This document shows, piece after piece, positions 52,201-63,920 of a stretch of DNA of 64,000 bases. The notes under the pieces are model-generated. The model searched no databases. It was not told the DNA's origin and worked only from the letters and a program-made list of their open reading frames with translations. A program made the position numbers and the translations under genes. This stretch comes from Apostichopus japonicus. Taxonomy: Eukaryota > Echinodermata > Holothuroidea > Aspidochirotida > Stichopodidae. Where the stretch lies: the NCBI RefSeq assembly GCF_037975245.1, contig NC_092572.1, forward strand, positions 21,378,489 to 21,442,488. The letters run 5' to 3'. Every line of letters starts with the position of its first letter. Positions within the stretch are counted from its first letter, which is position 1.

Positions 52201-55200
52201 TAGAAGAAATACGGTTTGAGCTGAATGTAGTGTTGTTGAACTGTCTACAGCATATCAGAATTATCCTTCAAGAAGCTAACAGCGTTTGAGGTATCGGTTA
52301 TGAAGCCACGAAATAATTCAAATTTTGGAGCTTATTCATGTTAAGGCATAATCTACTTTTTGTTAGCTTTTATTGAGTTGACCTATGATAGGTTATCTCT
52401 AAAACAATTGAAATGACGCCTCTTGTATTAAAATGTAAATAACGTTTTCTTCAAGAGCAAGAATCGATGTCGTCTTAACGGAAACTGCTTTTGATGACAC
52501 TGTGATCCTTGCAGTGTTTGACCTAGTAACAGTAATGGTCCGTAAGTTTTGTTACAATTTACCTTACCAGGTACGGAACCATCCAGGCGCGTATTCAGAG
52601 GAAGTGGTTGTGCCCCATTTACAACCATTCTTAAGCACTTATATACTATTCAATTATGATATAAACACAATCTTGCGATTTGACTTATTACTTAAAGACC
52701 TTATTTACTTGTATCATTTTAATTTCCATGAGGACGAATCCCAGACACCACGCACTCCAACACTGACGTCGGCTGTAACGATATCAGGGTTACACCCTTC
52801 CTTTTAAAACCCTTGATTCGTCGCAGGCCACCGGTTTCTCGTTAGATCGGGGGAGGGTAACGTTTAAATCATGAGCGCATAAGGTATATACAATTTGTGA
52901 GTTACCTTGGGAAATTTTATATGCGTTATTACGTTTTTCTGTGATAATATGGACGTATATGTATGTGTTACCATTGTCGAAGCAAACCTAACAACGTGAG
53001 AGGGAGTCTAATGACAGAGCTTTCCTATGACGATATGAAATAATGGTCACCTGCTAGCAAATAAATCCCATATTGAGGAAGATACCAAAATTAATCACAA
53101 GCGATTGAGAACTTTGGCATCAATAATTGATAAAATTATGTTACATATCAGTCTGAGATCTTCTAGTTAATCTTCTTTCAAGAAAATATATTATGCAAGT
53201 ATTTTTAGTAGTCTGCCCCAAAAACAATAAATAGGCGCTGCATTAAAATTGAGAGTCAATATGTTGCTTGATACATTGATACAACCAGGCATATTTCGCA
53301 GCACAGGTATCTGATGGTATACATAAACTTGGCAGTAGATCTGTATTGCTGGCTGAATAAGTCAACCACAACCACAAAGAGACTAATATCAATATATGGT
53401 ATTTGTAAAGAATGCCGTTAAACGCTATTTGATTGATAAGTACTTACCAACCCCCTCCCGCTCTATCGATGTGAAAAAGAACATACCACCCAAAATGGCT
53501 GACGACGTGACCTCCATTGTGTAAACGAGCCTTGGTATTTCTGCCTTATTCAACCATATACTCGTAAACTTGTTACAAAGCGGTAGCATGTTGGATTATC
53601 GTACTTGTAAATGCACGATTACACTCATTACGTACAAACCATTTATATTTAGAGAGTTAGTTTTTAATAATGGTGTATTTTAATACTTTAATTATGCTCG
53701 TAAGTATGGTTTCCATGAAAACAATGATAATGATAACTCGAGAATCTTCCCGGATGTAGTCAGAGCACATCATGCTTCAGCTGTGGCTTCGACAATGTCA
53801 CTTCGACAACTGCCTGTTGAACCTAATAAGACCGGTACGTTGACACGATACACACGAAGAACACAGTATCTACTGTAGATCTTATTGTTTTGTACCGCAG
53901 TAAAAACTGGATCGGGCTACGAATGGATTTGCTGGGATAACACATATCCTCAGTTCTTACTGTAATCCTTATAGCACACTCTACCGATTTATCAAATTTA
54001 TCAGTACTGCCCCGCTTTTACTGTGGTACAACACTTTGTAATGACTGTAATCTCTGTGTGGATCGCGGTAAGTTAGTAATTAACACAAACATCGAAACTT
54101 GACTGCTCTACTTTAGTTTAAGATATTTAACTGCTAGCTTACTCTGTTAATAATACTTACGCTTGATACGTGCCAAACTTTTTGGTCGTCATCCGTTTGA
54201 GGTATGCTGTGTATATTATGTGTATACGTTATGAATATGTGTTATGTGTGTATGTCATGTACATATGTTATGTATATATGTTATCGTTGTAAATGTAATC
54301 CGTGGTGGCATTGCGCTTGGTGACGTCATTTGGATCTAATGACAGGGTTTTCTTAATGAAAGTAATGAAAGTAGATCAACTGCCTGCGAAGGAGTTCCAC
54401 ATGTCAAAAATAATTTTAAACGATTGTGTGCTATGTCGAGAAAGAAAAACATTTCTAGTGAATACGTATTTTCAACATCAAAACTTCTGTCACGTTCATA
54501 GCTATGTCACTAAGGATCGACAAATATATATTTATCATATTAGTACTGTATACCTGAAACAGTAACATGCTCATGATGACTTGTGTTTTCTAGTCTTCCC
54601 AGCAAACGTTTCGTCTTTTGTATTGATAACGTTATTTGTGGTGTAATGAATATGTAACGTAAACGTTTTCAGGATATTATTTCAAACATTTTTTCGTTAA
54701 AACATATATATATTATTAATATAACATTAATATCTCATAAAAACGTTATGCCGACGTTTTTATAACACCACATTGAACGTTATAAAAACATATTTTAGAG
54801 GCTCTGTGAATTTTTTTAGGGTAACGTTTTGTGTTTGCTGGGAATTGTCTTTGAATAGTATTGCAATTCTCTGAAATTAATACAAATTGTAATGCGATCT
54901 CGTCGATGATAATTAAGCTTGTTTCCCTCGAATCCCTGTATTTGTGTGCATTTTGATCATTGAATCCACAACGTATTCTTAGATCCCAGTACAGTCGAGG
55001 AGTTTGCTGCATGGACAATAGAGTGAAACTGCGCCATCTATGATGATAAAACACATTATGTATTGTTTAACGTAACTACTAAATTTTGAACTAAACTTTG
55101 ATATCAATGTTAGAATATAACTTATTTTCCTAGTCTACTTTAGCAAAACAAAAATTCAATATAATGTCATTGTATATACCTCCTACCCTAGAATAGTCGA

Positions 55201-58200
55201 GAAGTTTGCTGCATGGACAATAGCGTGAAACTGCGCCATCTATAATGATAAAACACATTATGTATTGTTTAACGTAACTACTAAATTTTGAACTAAACTT
55301 TGATATCAATGTTAGAATATAACTGATTTTCCTAGTCTACTTTAGCAAAACACAAATTCAATATAATGTCATTGTATATACCTCCTACCCTAGAATAAAT
55401 ATCAGATGACGTCTATATTTCTTGAAATGCCAATAGGGATTACATTAAATAGAGCAAAATTCATTTTCTAATTCCAAATGCTGACTGATTCAAATGGGTG
55501 TATTGTGCATTGACTGTTGGGCATTGGGCATTATGTACTTATTGTATATTGGGGATTGCATATTAGGCATAATGTATTGAGCGATATTGACTGTAGACTT
55601 TGAACTTTCCCTTGACAATGGCTTCTCTCTGGGAACCAATTTTAAAACTCGATATGACGGTGTATCGATTTGTGATAGAAAAGTAGATGTTACGTATCAT
55701 TTCGTTACTGTGCACCCTTCCAAATTCAGGTTTTACGTAAAGAAGCCGTACGTGTGTTAATGAGTAACATTTATTTGTTAATCAACAAGCCACCACGTTC
55801 ATATTTTGTAGTCATGGATGGAAGTCTGATCTCTCACATCTCAAAGACGAACACACTCTTTGCTTGTTTCTTACAGCAACTGTACAAACGATACCAAAAA
55901 GAGATTTAGAAAACATTTGGGTGATTGTGGCTGGTGTTGTCGGGTCCATTGCCAGTTGCCTGTTAGTTTGTGCTTGTTTCACAGTCAGGAAGTTTAAATG
56001 TAGGTATAAGTGTTGCAAACGCATTTGAACTGAATACTATAAAACTATGGAAACAGTTTAAACTATAAAGGTGTTTTGTTTTACAAAAATCTTCAGGTTT
56101 GATCAAGTTACAAAAGTAAAGATAATTTACTGATATTTGGAAACATTTTATTTTACATAATATAATACCTTGTATAGGTTCCATATTGAATAACATAATA
56201 ATATTACGAACTGGTATATTACTGTCATGCTAAAACCATTTTAATATATGACAAATTTATAGGAGACATTAATAAATTTAGCCGTACAGTCTTCTTGTTA
56301 GTACTACAATCATTGTTGAATATAACAACATAATATGTTCTGTATTTCATTGTTATCATTTAATGTTGCTGTAATGACATTCACATGCATAACTTAATAC
56401 TCAGTATATTCAATCATTAAAACAAAGATATGTTTACTAACTATTGTATTTTGACGGAGTTATATATATATTTAGCTTCAAAATGTTATATATATTAAAG
56501 TATTTATTACCTTGTAATACTTTAATGAAAACGAACACAATTATAGAAAATGAATTTAACAAAATATTTACTTCATTTACAGTCAATCGAAAAGGACGAA
56601 GGTAAGCTTTATCAATTTAGTCTAGCAAAACCTTGACGCTTTGGAATTGAGTTTACATTTGAATGCTTAAATTATTTTGATTTCGAAACTGACAAATAAC
56701 TTGCATTGAAATATTTTACTTTTAAGTATCAACAAGGTGTATAATGTTACTAATATCCCTTGGTATGAATTATCACGGAATGTCCGAGCTCTTTTCGTCG
56801 TTTATTTCTGTAGAAGGAAAGAATTGCCAGAGATACCTGTTGACGAGGACAACTCGCAGAACTCGCACCATTCTGAAGGAAGTGAACCTAGTAAGTTTAC
56901 TCAAAATAAATCTAAATTTTAAGGAATGAATCAATGAAGGCATTTACGAAACTAAAACATTTATTACACACCGTAAGTAAAGCCCAGAGTACGTGTAACA
57001 GAGTACGATTAGAGTGCCGGTAACATAAAGTTATAATAATTAAGAAACTGAGAAATTACGTATGAACGGTTTATAGGTTAGTATATTTTATAAATGTCCT
57101 CCCAAAGAAAAGCATAAAGTATAATCATATTAGACAGCTACTTTTGTTAAATTTGACATACACCAGAAAGCGTCGGTCTTAATTACTAAAGGAAACGATA
57201 TGTATTTGTGATGTTTATTTCCTTTACAAATCTTTTTATTTATTGGCAGATTACTATTCTACAGCAGATGCGATTGCAGGAAACAATACCCGGATGTTGA
57301 GTGAGAAAGATATTTCCATCATCATGAATATTAAAATGGGAAAAATCTACCAAAGATGGATGGGATCTGTTAACCTTACTGGGGAGACCAATAAGTGTGT
57401 TGTAATAACAACAATGCTAGGTTAGTGATAACATTCAATATTCAATATCTATAATCCAAGGCTGATGTCAACGCCGGAGTCAGAGATTGATATCGTCAAT
57501 CATATTTATATCATTTAAATATATAACTTATATTAAGTGACCTTGTGAGCAACAGTTTGATATATACATGTTAACACGCTTTAATTTATTGCTGACCCTT
57601 TTCTGTCATATTTTCAGAAAAGCTCATTAGAAAGAAAAATATTCATTGGGAGGCTTTCATCAGAAAATGTCTCGAGTTGCCAGCATCGAGCCATCTAGCG
57701 AAGATTGAGGCAATATCTATCCAAAGCAGTGAGTTTGTCCTTTACATGCTTTAAAAAAGTAATAATAAGAAAAGATGGAATGTGAATCGAATCGATTCGT
57801 TTTCATTAAAACTAACATTTTTGGGTTATGATTTAGCTCCACCCGTCCCTCATCGGGTGTGATGATTGACAGTAAAGGAAGATAAGGATCTCATGGACAG
57901 TCTGGAGTCGACAAGATCTTCTGATTAAGTCAAGAGTCATTATATATTGTCCGAACAGGAGTTAATCATGCCCGGAGGGATTTTATTAACATGGATATTA
58001 ATTCGAATTGATAATTAAGCTAGTCAGTTTTCATCTCGATTAGAATCATATTCAATGAAATTTTATTATTTATGGAGATTTGTTTGTTGAACTCCATCTT
58101 TGATTTCTTCTTTTGTTTTAGGTAAACTGTTCCTTATAAGTGAGCATCTCAACTGTGAAAATCTGCATAGCGTCTTGTCACGTGATACTAAAGATAAAGG

Positions 58201-61200
58201 AGACTACTATTGTTGTAGTTCATTGTCAGTTCCTGACGTCATCAAACACGTAGCGGGAGTGTTGGAAGGAATGGACATCCTTAAAACATTCGGGGTAAGA
58301 AATGTAAATGGGTTATATGCTAAATATTGTTGTTTATTGTTTAGTTGCTATTCGCATCGAACTTATTTTTAAACAAACGAAGCTTTCATTCAAACTCGAG
58401 ACCACTTAATTATTTAAAAACTGCTTAACTTATTGGTTTTTATATTCTGTCAGTTCCTTCACCCTGGCTTAACAACCAAAAAGGTTTTACTAACCAAGGA
58501 AGGGCAGGTAAAATTGTTTGACTTCTGTCTGGCCGGTGATGCACCAAAAATAGCTGCTCTTAAGAAAGCACAGGTAAATAACTCAATCATTAATCGAGGT
58601 ATGACCCTGTTCTTCGTGTCTAATAATTATATATATTTATTTACTTAGTTACTTGTACGGTCTTTATCATCAGAAGAGGTGTCTTTTGTAATTGATAGAG
58701 GAGTCTAAGATGTACAACGTTATTAAGTTCAACTAAGAAAAACACACAATACTTTAGCTGAATCGCTCGTTTTTCGCTAAGTTTTTGCATATTTGGTGGA
58801 TTTCATTATAGAAGTACATTGTTATTATTATTTGAATGGAAAGCTCAATATACTAAAATCTCATACATGGACTATTCTAAACTGTTTTAAATATTAAAGT
58901 TAAATATACTCCATATGCAAATCACTGTTTTATTCTTAATCAAAACCTCCCTATATTGAATGACATCCCATAGCCCAATTGCATAATTTTCCAACGTAAC
59001 TTACCATCATTTCGACTTTGAAAACAAAAATCAGTTGTGATTTTATTAACCCAAGTGTACAATTTTGGATGAGTATAACCTGAATGTAACATTATTAAAT
59101 TAATACAATAAACTTTTATAGTTGTAAACTCCTTTTTCTTTTTCAGGTTCCTACGGTAACTTTGAATCAATTTCCACCTGAAATGTTACTGTCGAATCAT
59201 TATACAGAAACCAGTGACGTGTGGTCTACAGCAGTAGTAATATGGGAGATTATGTCAGCTGGTAAAAAAAATTGATAATAAACAAATCATTGTAGCTCAT
59301 AATAAAGTGTTCAATAAAAAAGTACGTTGCTTATTATAACAGAAAAATACAGAAGTTGTCAATTAAAAAGTTTCATGTTTCACATTTGATTAGTAAATTG
59401 AATTTTATTGAATATATTTATCTCCAATAAAATAAGTACATCACAGATAACTCAAGTTTTTGAGTTTTACTTAATTCTGAGTCAAGTGGATTTGCTCAAA
59501 TATTTTACAGTAATTTGAACGCGGAAGAAACATGTAAATATTCTATAAAGAAAATCAACTTATTATAATTATCTATAGAGACACCTAGATATATTGTTCA
59601 TGAAATACCGTCGAATGCAATCCAGTACCAAATTATAATATTGCACATTTTCTCTGCTCTTATCTTTATAAGGTTATTTTATTAGAAGCAGAGACATGAG
59701 CATCATGTAAGACTATGATGTCTGAAATTAATTACTGCATTTATAACAATTGGTAGTATCATGTATAAGTAGAGTGAATGCAAGAAGGCAAGGATTGAAT
59801 TTGACAATAGTTATGACAGACACCCAGGTGTACAACTGTCTGAAAGACGTGATAACCTTGGTGTTCCCTCCATACGCAAGTTGGATATACATATACATAT
59901 ACCTGTTTCGATATTTCTACACTCGCACATCTCTTAGGAAGCCCACCGTTTCCTGTGGACAAGGAAGTTAGGCTTGACGATGAGGCGATCACGCCATCAG
60001 TACCCTGGCCGGAGAAGTACTGGCAGATAAAGTAAGAAGTCAGTCTTTAAATTACCCTTTCATTCTATGAGTGTCGAAGTTACCGCATTCAATATAAGTT
60101 AAAGTCGGTGTGTAATTAATTCTGTATTTTACAGCAATTATTGTAGGTTGTGCAACTATCTCACAGTGTATGCGATTTTTAGTTGGATTAAAATTTTGTA
60201 ATATGATAGAGTAATAGTGGAGTATTTATGTGCTTACTTAGGTGACCATAAATGAATTTAGTGTTTCATGGAGGGCTGACTTATTTGTTTCAGGTACTTT
60301 CATCCAAATGAGTGTTTCCATGGTCACTTTAATTAGAGCAATGTAATACTCATTGATATGTAAATCGTTGGAAGAGTCCTTTATTTTAACCAAATAATAG
60401 CCTTACGATTTCCAGTGGGAAAACTTACAAGACAGTAATCATGAAAGTAAAACTTATTAAATGTGTTTATTAGTATAACACTTATTGTACTTCACATGTA
60501 CATTGAAACATATAAAATAGTACACTGCATCTGCTGCTTCACTATTTGAATTGATTTCTTAATCATCTGCAGAGATAAAATCTTGTTTGATTGCTGGAAG
60601 CATAACTCATCTCTTCGACCTTCCATTCATCATCTGAGGGGAACATTCGTAGCTGTAAGTAATATATTACTCATCTTAGAACAGATATCAGTCACCATTA
60701 CGTATCGATAACAACCCAGTTAAATCATTCTGACAACTAACCCAATATTGAAACGAGTAGTAGAATTCGTAAAATGTTATGGTTTGACAAAGGAAACTGC
60801 CACATGAAATTAAGCGGCATTTTATTCACAATAAAGGTCCTATGTCGACCATTACGATGTGCTATGTCACGTGCAAGGATAACGATGTAACTGAATATGT
60901 AGCCTAACCTTAGGCAGTGTATAATAAAAATCGATAACCGATAGTTGTAGTTATACAGATTTCTCATATTACCAGCTTAATGTGGCCTCACTGAATATTT
61001 ATTTTAAATATATGTGGTATGTCAGACGATGTATAAATCCACACTTGGGTGTAACAACGACATAATGTATTGTAAGATACATTGTTGACTACGCTTGGTA
61101 TGGGCTTTCTTTTCTGTTGTGTTGAGATTCCCATAAATATTCATATCTAACTTATTTATGATTTCTATTGATTTGATTGTACCTTTAATGTAAAGAAGTT

Positions 61201-61407
61201 CAGTTCAGGCAACGTTTAATATATATTTAGCATTTATTTGTTGATAGTGTCTTGCAAAAGTCCCTTATTATCCCTTAACAGATATTTGAAAAATTAATCA
61301 CGGACAGTTCTTATGAGATACCGATACCTACGACGTATTTACCTATGAGAGCCCTTGATACCGCTCAACTTACCTATGCAGAACAAATCTACCATGCTGG
61401 AATGTGA
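46275..61407 (+). CDS. Four-Ig transmembrane receptor with pseudokinase domain (15 exons)
   Basis: Exons: 46275-46335 (signal peptide, MAIRRFVLISLCCALANTG), 48115-48411, 48616-48897, 49378-49698, 50749-51054 (four Ig-like domains), 55877-56003 (membrane helix WVIVAGVVGSIASCLLVC), 56814-56890 (juxtamembrane), then 57250-57420, 57618-57728, 58122-58294, 58454-58573, 59147-59261, 59938-60031, 60573-60654, 61282-61407. Every junction is GT-AG and in phase; 820 residues. The cytoplasmic part (about 505-775) follows the tyrosine-kinase layout: FPPEML in place of APE, DVWS, and LFDCWKHNSSLRPS near the end. The glycine loop is degraded, VAIK is VVITT (Lys to Thr544), HRD is HPG (645-647) and DFG is DFC (665-667). 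Catalysis is therefore unlikely. Related in plan to Ig-type receptor kinases (FGFR/VEGFR-like), but orthology is not established. A scaffold or decoy role is inference. Confidence 0.9.
46445..46625 (+). mobile_element. tRNA-headed SINE-like element in intron 1 of the pseudokinase receptor
   Basis: A box ttatggtcaagtggttaag (about 46455-46473) and B box ctggttccgagtcctgg (about 46499-46515), then a body with ccttgggcaaggcactttat and a tgcgctttataaatcatca end. It is transcriptionally parallel to the host gene. Confidence 0.85.
50260..50322. repeat. G-tract pair in intron 4
   Basis: Runs of 10 and 11 G at about 50262-50272 and 50307-50318, which could form a G-quadruplex on the plus strand. It may be part of a G-rich MITE whose ends I cannot define. 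Confidence 0.5.
51093..51198. mobile_element. Short G-rich MITE in intron 5 of the pseudokinase receptor
   Basis: Left end caggtgcagatccaga and right end, inverted, caggggcggacccaag are imperfect inverted repeats of the CAGGGGCGGATCCAG kind. The interior has a run of more than ten G. No clear 8-bp target duplication. Confidence 0.65.
54596..54844. mobile_element. MITE with TTCCCAGCAAAC ends in intron 5
   Basis: ttcccagcaaac at 54596-54607 and its inverse at 54833-54844. Both arms continue into aacgtt-rich sequence with many internal aacgtt/ataacgtt repeats, so the whole unit can fold back. No coding capacity; target duplication not resolved. Confidence 0.75.
54993..55397. repeat. Recent tandem duplication, two units of 202 bp
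   Basis: agtcgaggagtttgctgcat at 54993 and agtcgagaagtttgctgcat at 55195 begin units that differ at only a few positions and both end tacctcctaccctagaata. It lies in intron 5 of the pseudokinase receptor. Confidence 0.95.
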
Positions 61408-61950
61408 ACTGAGTGTGCCTAGGTTATAATACTGGCGATTGGTAACCGCTACGAAACTTCAAGATTTCCCTGAAGTCACGGGACCTACCTAAGCAGACCA
61501 CATATGCCATGTTGTGTAGAGTATAACAGGGTGTCGCATATGCTCTTATCGTCAGTCATTATTGACCAGCACCTGTAGAGTAGAACTGGGTGTCAAATAT
61601 GTTCATATCGGCAGTCATTATTGACTACAGCAGGGTTTACCTCCGCAATTAGATAGTTATCATGCAGGATAGTAGATTAGGATTTTATCATTGGTATCAA
61701 TTGGTGTTTTCTCAGTAATATATTATTATTAGTATACTTTATATGTTGAGCGTAAAGATGAAAGACTTTATAACAATTCATGCAACTTTGATCTTTCATT
61801 GGTTATAAGAAAACTACCCTTTCTTCATTCCCTTGATATAAACAACCTCAACAGTTTCTGATATATTCATATCACTATGGACAACATTAACAGAGTTAAT
61901 GAATTGAAAGTTATGGAACAAAACAACCCCACTGTGCTAACCATACTACT
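57815..61950 (+). repeat. Right copy of the inverted segmental duplication
   Basis: Carries intact exons 10-15 of the pseudokinase receptor plus about 540 bases of 3' flank. Collinear with the minus strand of 37030-41690, which is the decayed copy. Confidence 0.9.
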
Positions 61951-63260
61951 AATTTCCTCCATATAAGTTACCCATTAACCCATAGGTTTCTTATTAGATA
62001 AATTTTAACTTCATATTTTCTTGTTACAGCTAGTGTTGTAAATTTATCCATTCCTTGGACCAAAAAGTCATTATTATAAACAGTAAGATACTTTTTTATT
62101 ATACATTTCTATACGTTCTCTGTCGTGTACATTGTATATCGTTTTGGTGGCTACCGTAATTTTACCCTCATTTTCTGTTAACAGGAGCACTATTTTTCGT
62201 CCATTCATCAAGCTTAGATGATATTCAAAGCTAAAGTAATATAAAGGTTGAATTAACGAATAAATTTCTGTGTACGCCTTTCCTTGTACATCATTGTGCA
62301 ATTTTGTTTAAAGATGAATATATTACAACACAATCGTGTAATGCATATATTGACCTCGTTTTTAAGTCAAAAACGTATCACAGTGTAAGCCTCCATATAT
62401 AATTACCAGGCTAGGTTATAATTACGTCATAGGATTCCTTGTCATCTTTCTTATGCTGTTCTTTATTTTTGCGCGGGCCAGACCACTGTATTCCCTGAAC
62501 CCTCTCGTCATACATGACAACAGCGGCCATCTTTTCCTTCTTTTAGTCTTAGCAAATTAATGAGGAGGTAGGAGCAAGGGCTTCTAAAGTCGAACTATTT
62601 CCCACATCCAATAGTAATCACCGCCAAGTATATCATATCTCTATCTGACCACAGTAAATGTTAATCAGCATATTAGATTGTAACGTAGTAGGACGTTTTG
62701 ACCCGCTGTATAGGTTTCCCATGTACATGCTTTGAAAACAAATTAAACACAATTATCATGGGAAGTGGCGGGATAGTTTCCCTTCCGAATAATTGCCGTT
62801 GATATCTTCGCTGATAATTAGTTTACAAGTTATGTAGGTACTGAATGTTCATAGAACCTAATACCATTTACAATCGTCTCTCATAAACTGATTCCTTACT
62901 GATTCTCTCATAGGTTCCTTGTATGAAAGTTTATACTACAACAAGAAAACAATATTTGTTTAATACTTCGTTCTAGCATGATCTGCCGTATCATGGGAGT
63001 ATTTCTAACTAAGACTCGTACATATTTCTTCCAACACACGGCAGTTGATTGGTTGTTGCCACTTCAGTTTCATATCGTTAGTTTCTTGTAAGAGCTTACT
63101 AAGTTCGTTGAGGCTTAAGAAAGATTATTGATCCAATTTCCAGCAGAGTGACATAGCTTCATACCTGTAAAATAATACAGTTAACGTGTTCTAGGAATCA
63201 AGTCGGAGCCCAAACAGTATAGTATCTGGTGCCAATTACCCCCCCCCCTTTATACCCCCC
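61410..63260. other. 3' flank of the pseudokinase receptor, no further gene seen
   Basis: An aataaa at 62259-62264 is a possible poly(A) signal for the upstream gene; a tttcttgttacag acceptor-like sequence at about 62020 could indicate a 3' UTR intron. Nothing coding is recognised. Confidence 0.35.
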
Positions 63261-63506
63261 ACACACACACATTCATTTCTTATTTACTGCTTGGCTTGCC
63301 TATAAGAGTGGTTATCTTGTGTAAGTTGTCAGATTCAAAGGCACCAGGAGTGCACTCTGTACAATCATAACACTTAGGTAATACGCCCTCATTGACAGTT
63401 ATACATAGCCAGTTTAAACGCATTCACAAACCAGTAGAATCACTGCGGTCGACTGGTACGGACTTTGGTCTGTGGCACAAGATCCGGTGTTCGATTCCTA
63501 TATACC

Positions 63507-63551
63507 TTCGCATGATGAGTCCCAAAAGGACGAAACCGGTCGTGAAGTGGA
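63507..63551 (+). ncRNA. Type I hammerhead-ribozyme-like fold, copy 1
   Basis: Stem I 5' strand cttcgc, core atgatga (canonical ctgatga; C3 to A), stem II gtcc/ggac with a caaaa loop, then gaa, tiny stem III acc/ggt, cleavage nucleotide C at 63541, stem I 3' strand gtgaag. Stem I pairs over six positions including one G-U. The order and the minimal stem III resemble the hammerheads of Schistosoma SINE-like repeats. The C3 change should abolish or strongly reduce cleavage. Confidence 0.7.
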
Positions 63552-63835
63552 ATTTTTCTGGTGTGTTGTTCTTTATTTATTTACTATATATCAGTCATAC
63601 CACTTGCTACACATTCATTTCTTTTTACGGCTTGGCTTGCCTATAAAGAGTGATTATTCTGTGTAAATTGTCATATTCAAAGCACCAGGGGTGCACTCTG
63701 TACAATAATAACACTTGGGTAATAATGACAGTTATACAAAGCCAAATTATACACATTCACACACCAGTAGAATCACTGTGGTCGAGTGGTACGGACTTCG
63801 GTCTGTGGCACAAGATCCGGGGTTCGATTCCTATA

Positions 63836-63883
63836 TACCTTTGCCTGTTGAGTCCCAAAAGGACGAAACCGGTCGTGAGGTAC
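63836..63883 (+). ncRNA. Type I hammerhead-ribozyme-like fold, copy 2
   Basis: Stem I tacctttgc pairs with gtgaggta (one bulged T), core ctgttga (A6 to T), stem II gtcc/ggac with a caaaa loop, gaa, stem III acc/ggt, cleavage C at 63874. The core differs from consensus at a different base from copy 1, so the two copies together imply an ancestral ctgatga. Confidence 0.72.
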
Positions 63884-63920
63884 GTGGAATGTTTCTGGTG
63901 TATTGTTCTTTATTTATTTA

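Larger units (their letters stand above)
63265..63920 (+). mobile_element. Tandem 333-bp ribozyme-bearing SINE/retrozyme-like units
   Basis: Two and a fraction head-to-tail units. Homologous points (predicted cleavage sites 63541 and 63874) are 333 bases apart. Each unit has a cattcatttctt...ggcttggcttgcctata segment, gcaccagg.gtgcactctgtac, a tRNA-like part (tggtcgagtggtacggac and ggggttcgattcc, about 63778-63832 in unit 2) and then a hammerhead-like fold. The first unit starts incompletely near 63265 after C and CA runs; the last ends about 63920, where a different dispersed repeat begins. Confidence 0.85.

Noticed and set aside
56583-56602. 19-bp mini-exon between acag and gtaagc in the pseudokinase receptor
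   Set aside because: Its phase (2 in, 0 out) breaks the frame into the next exon, whereas joining the membrane exon directly to 56814 keeps it.
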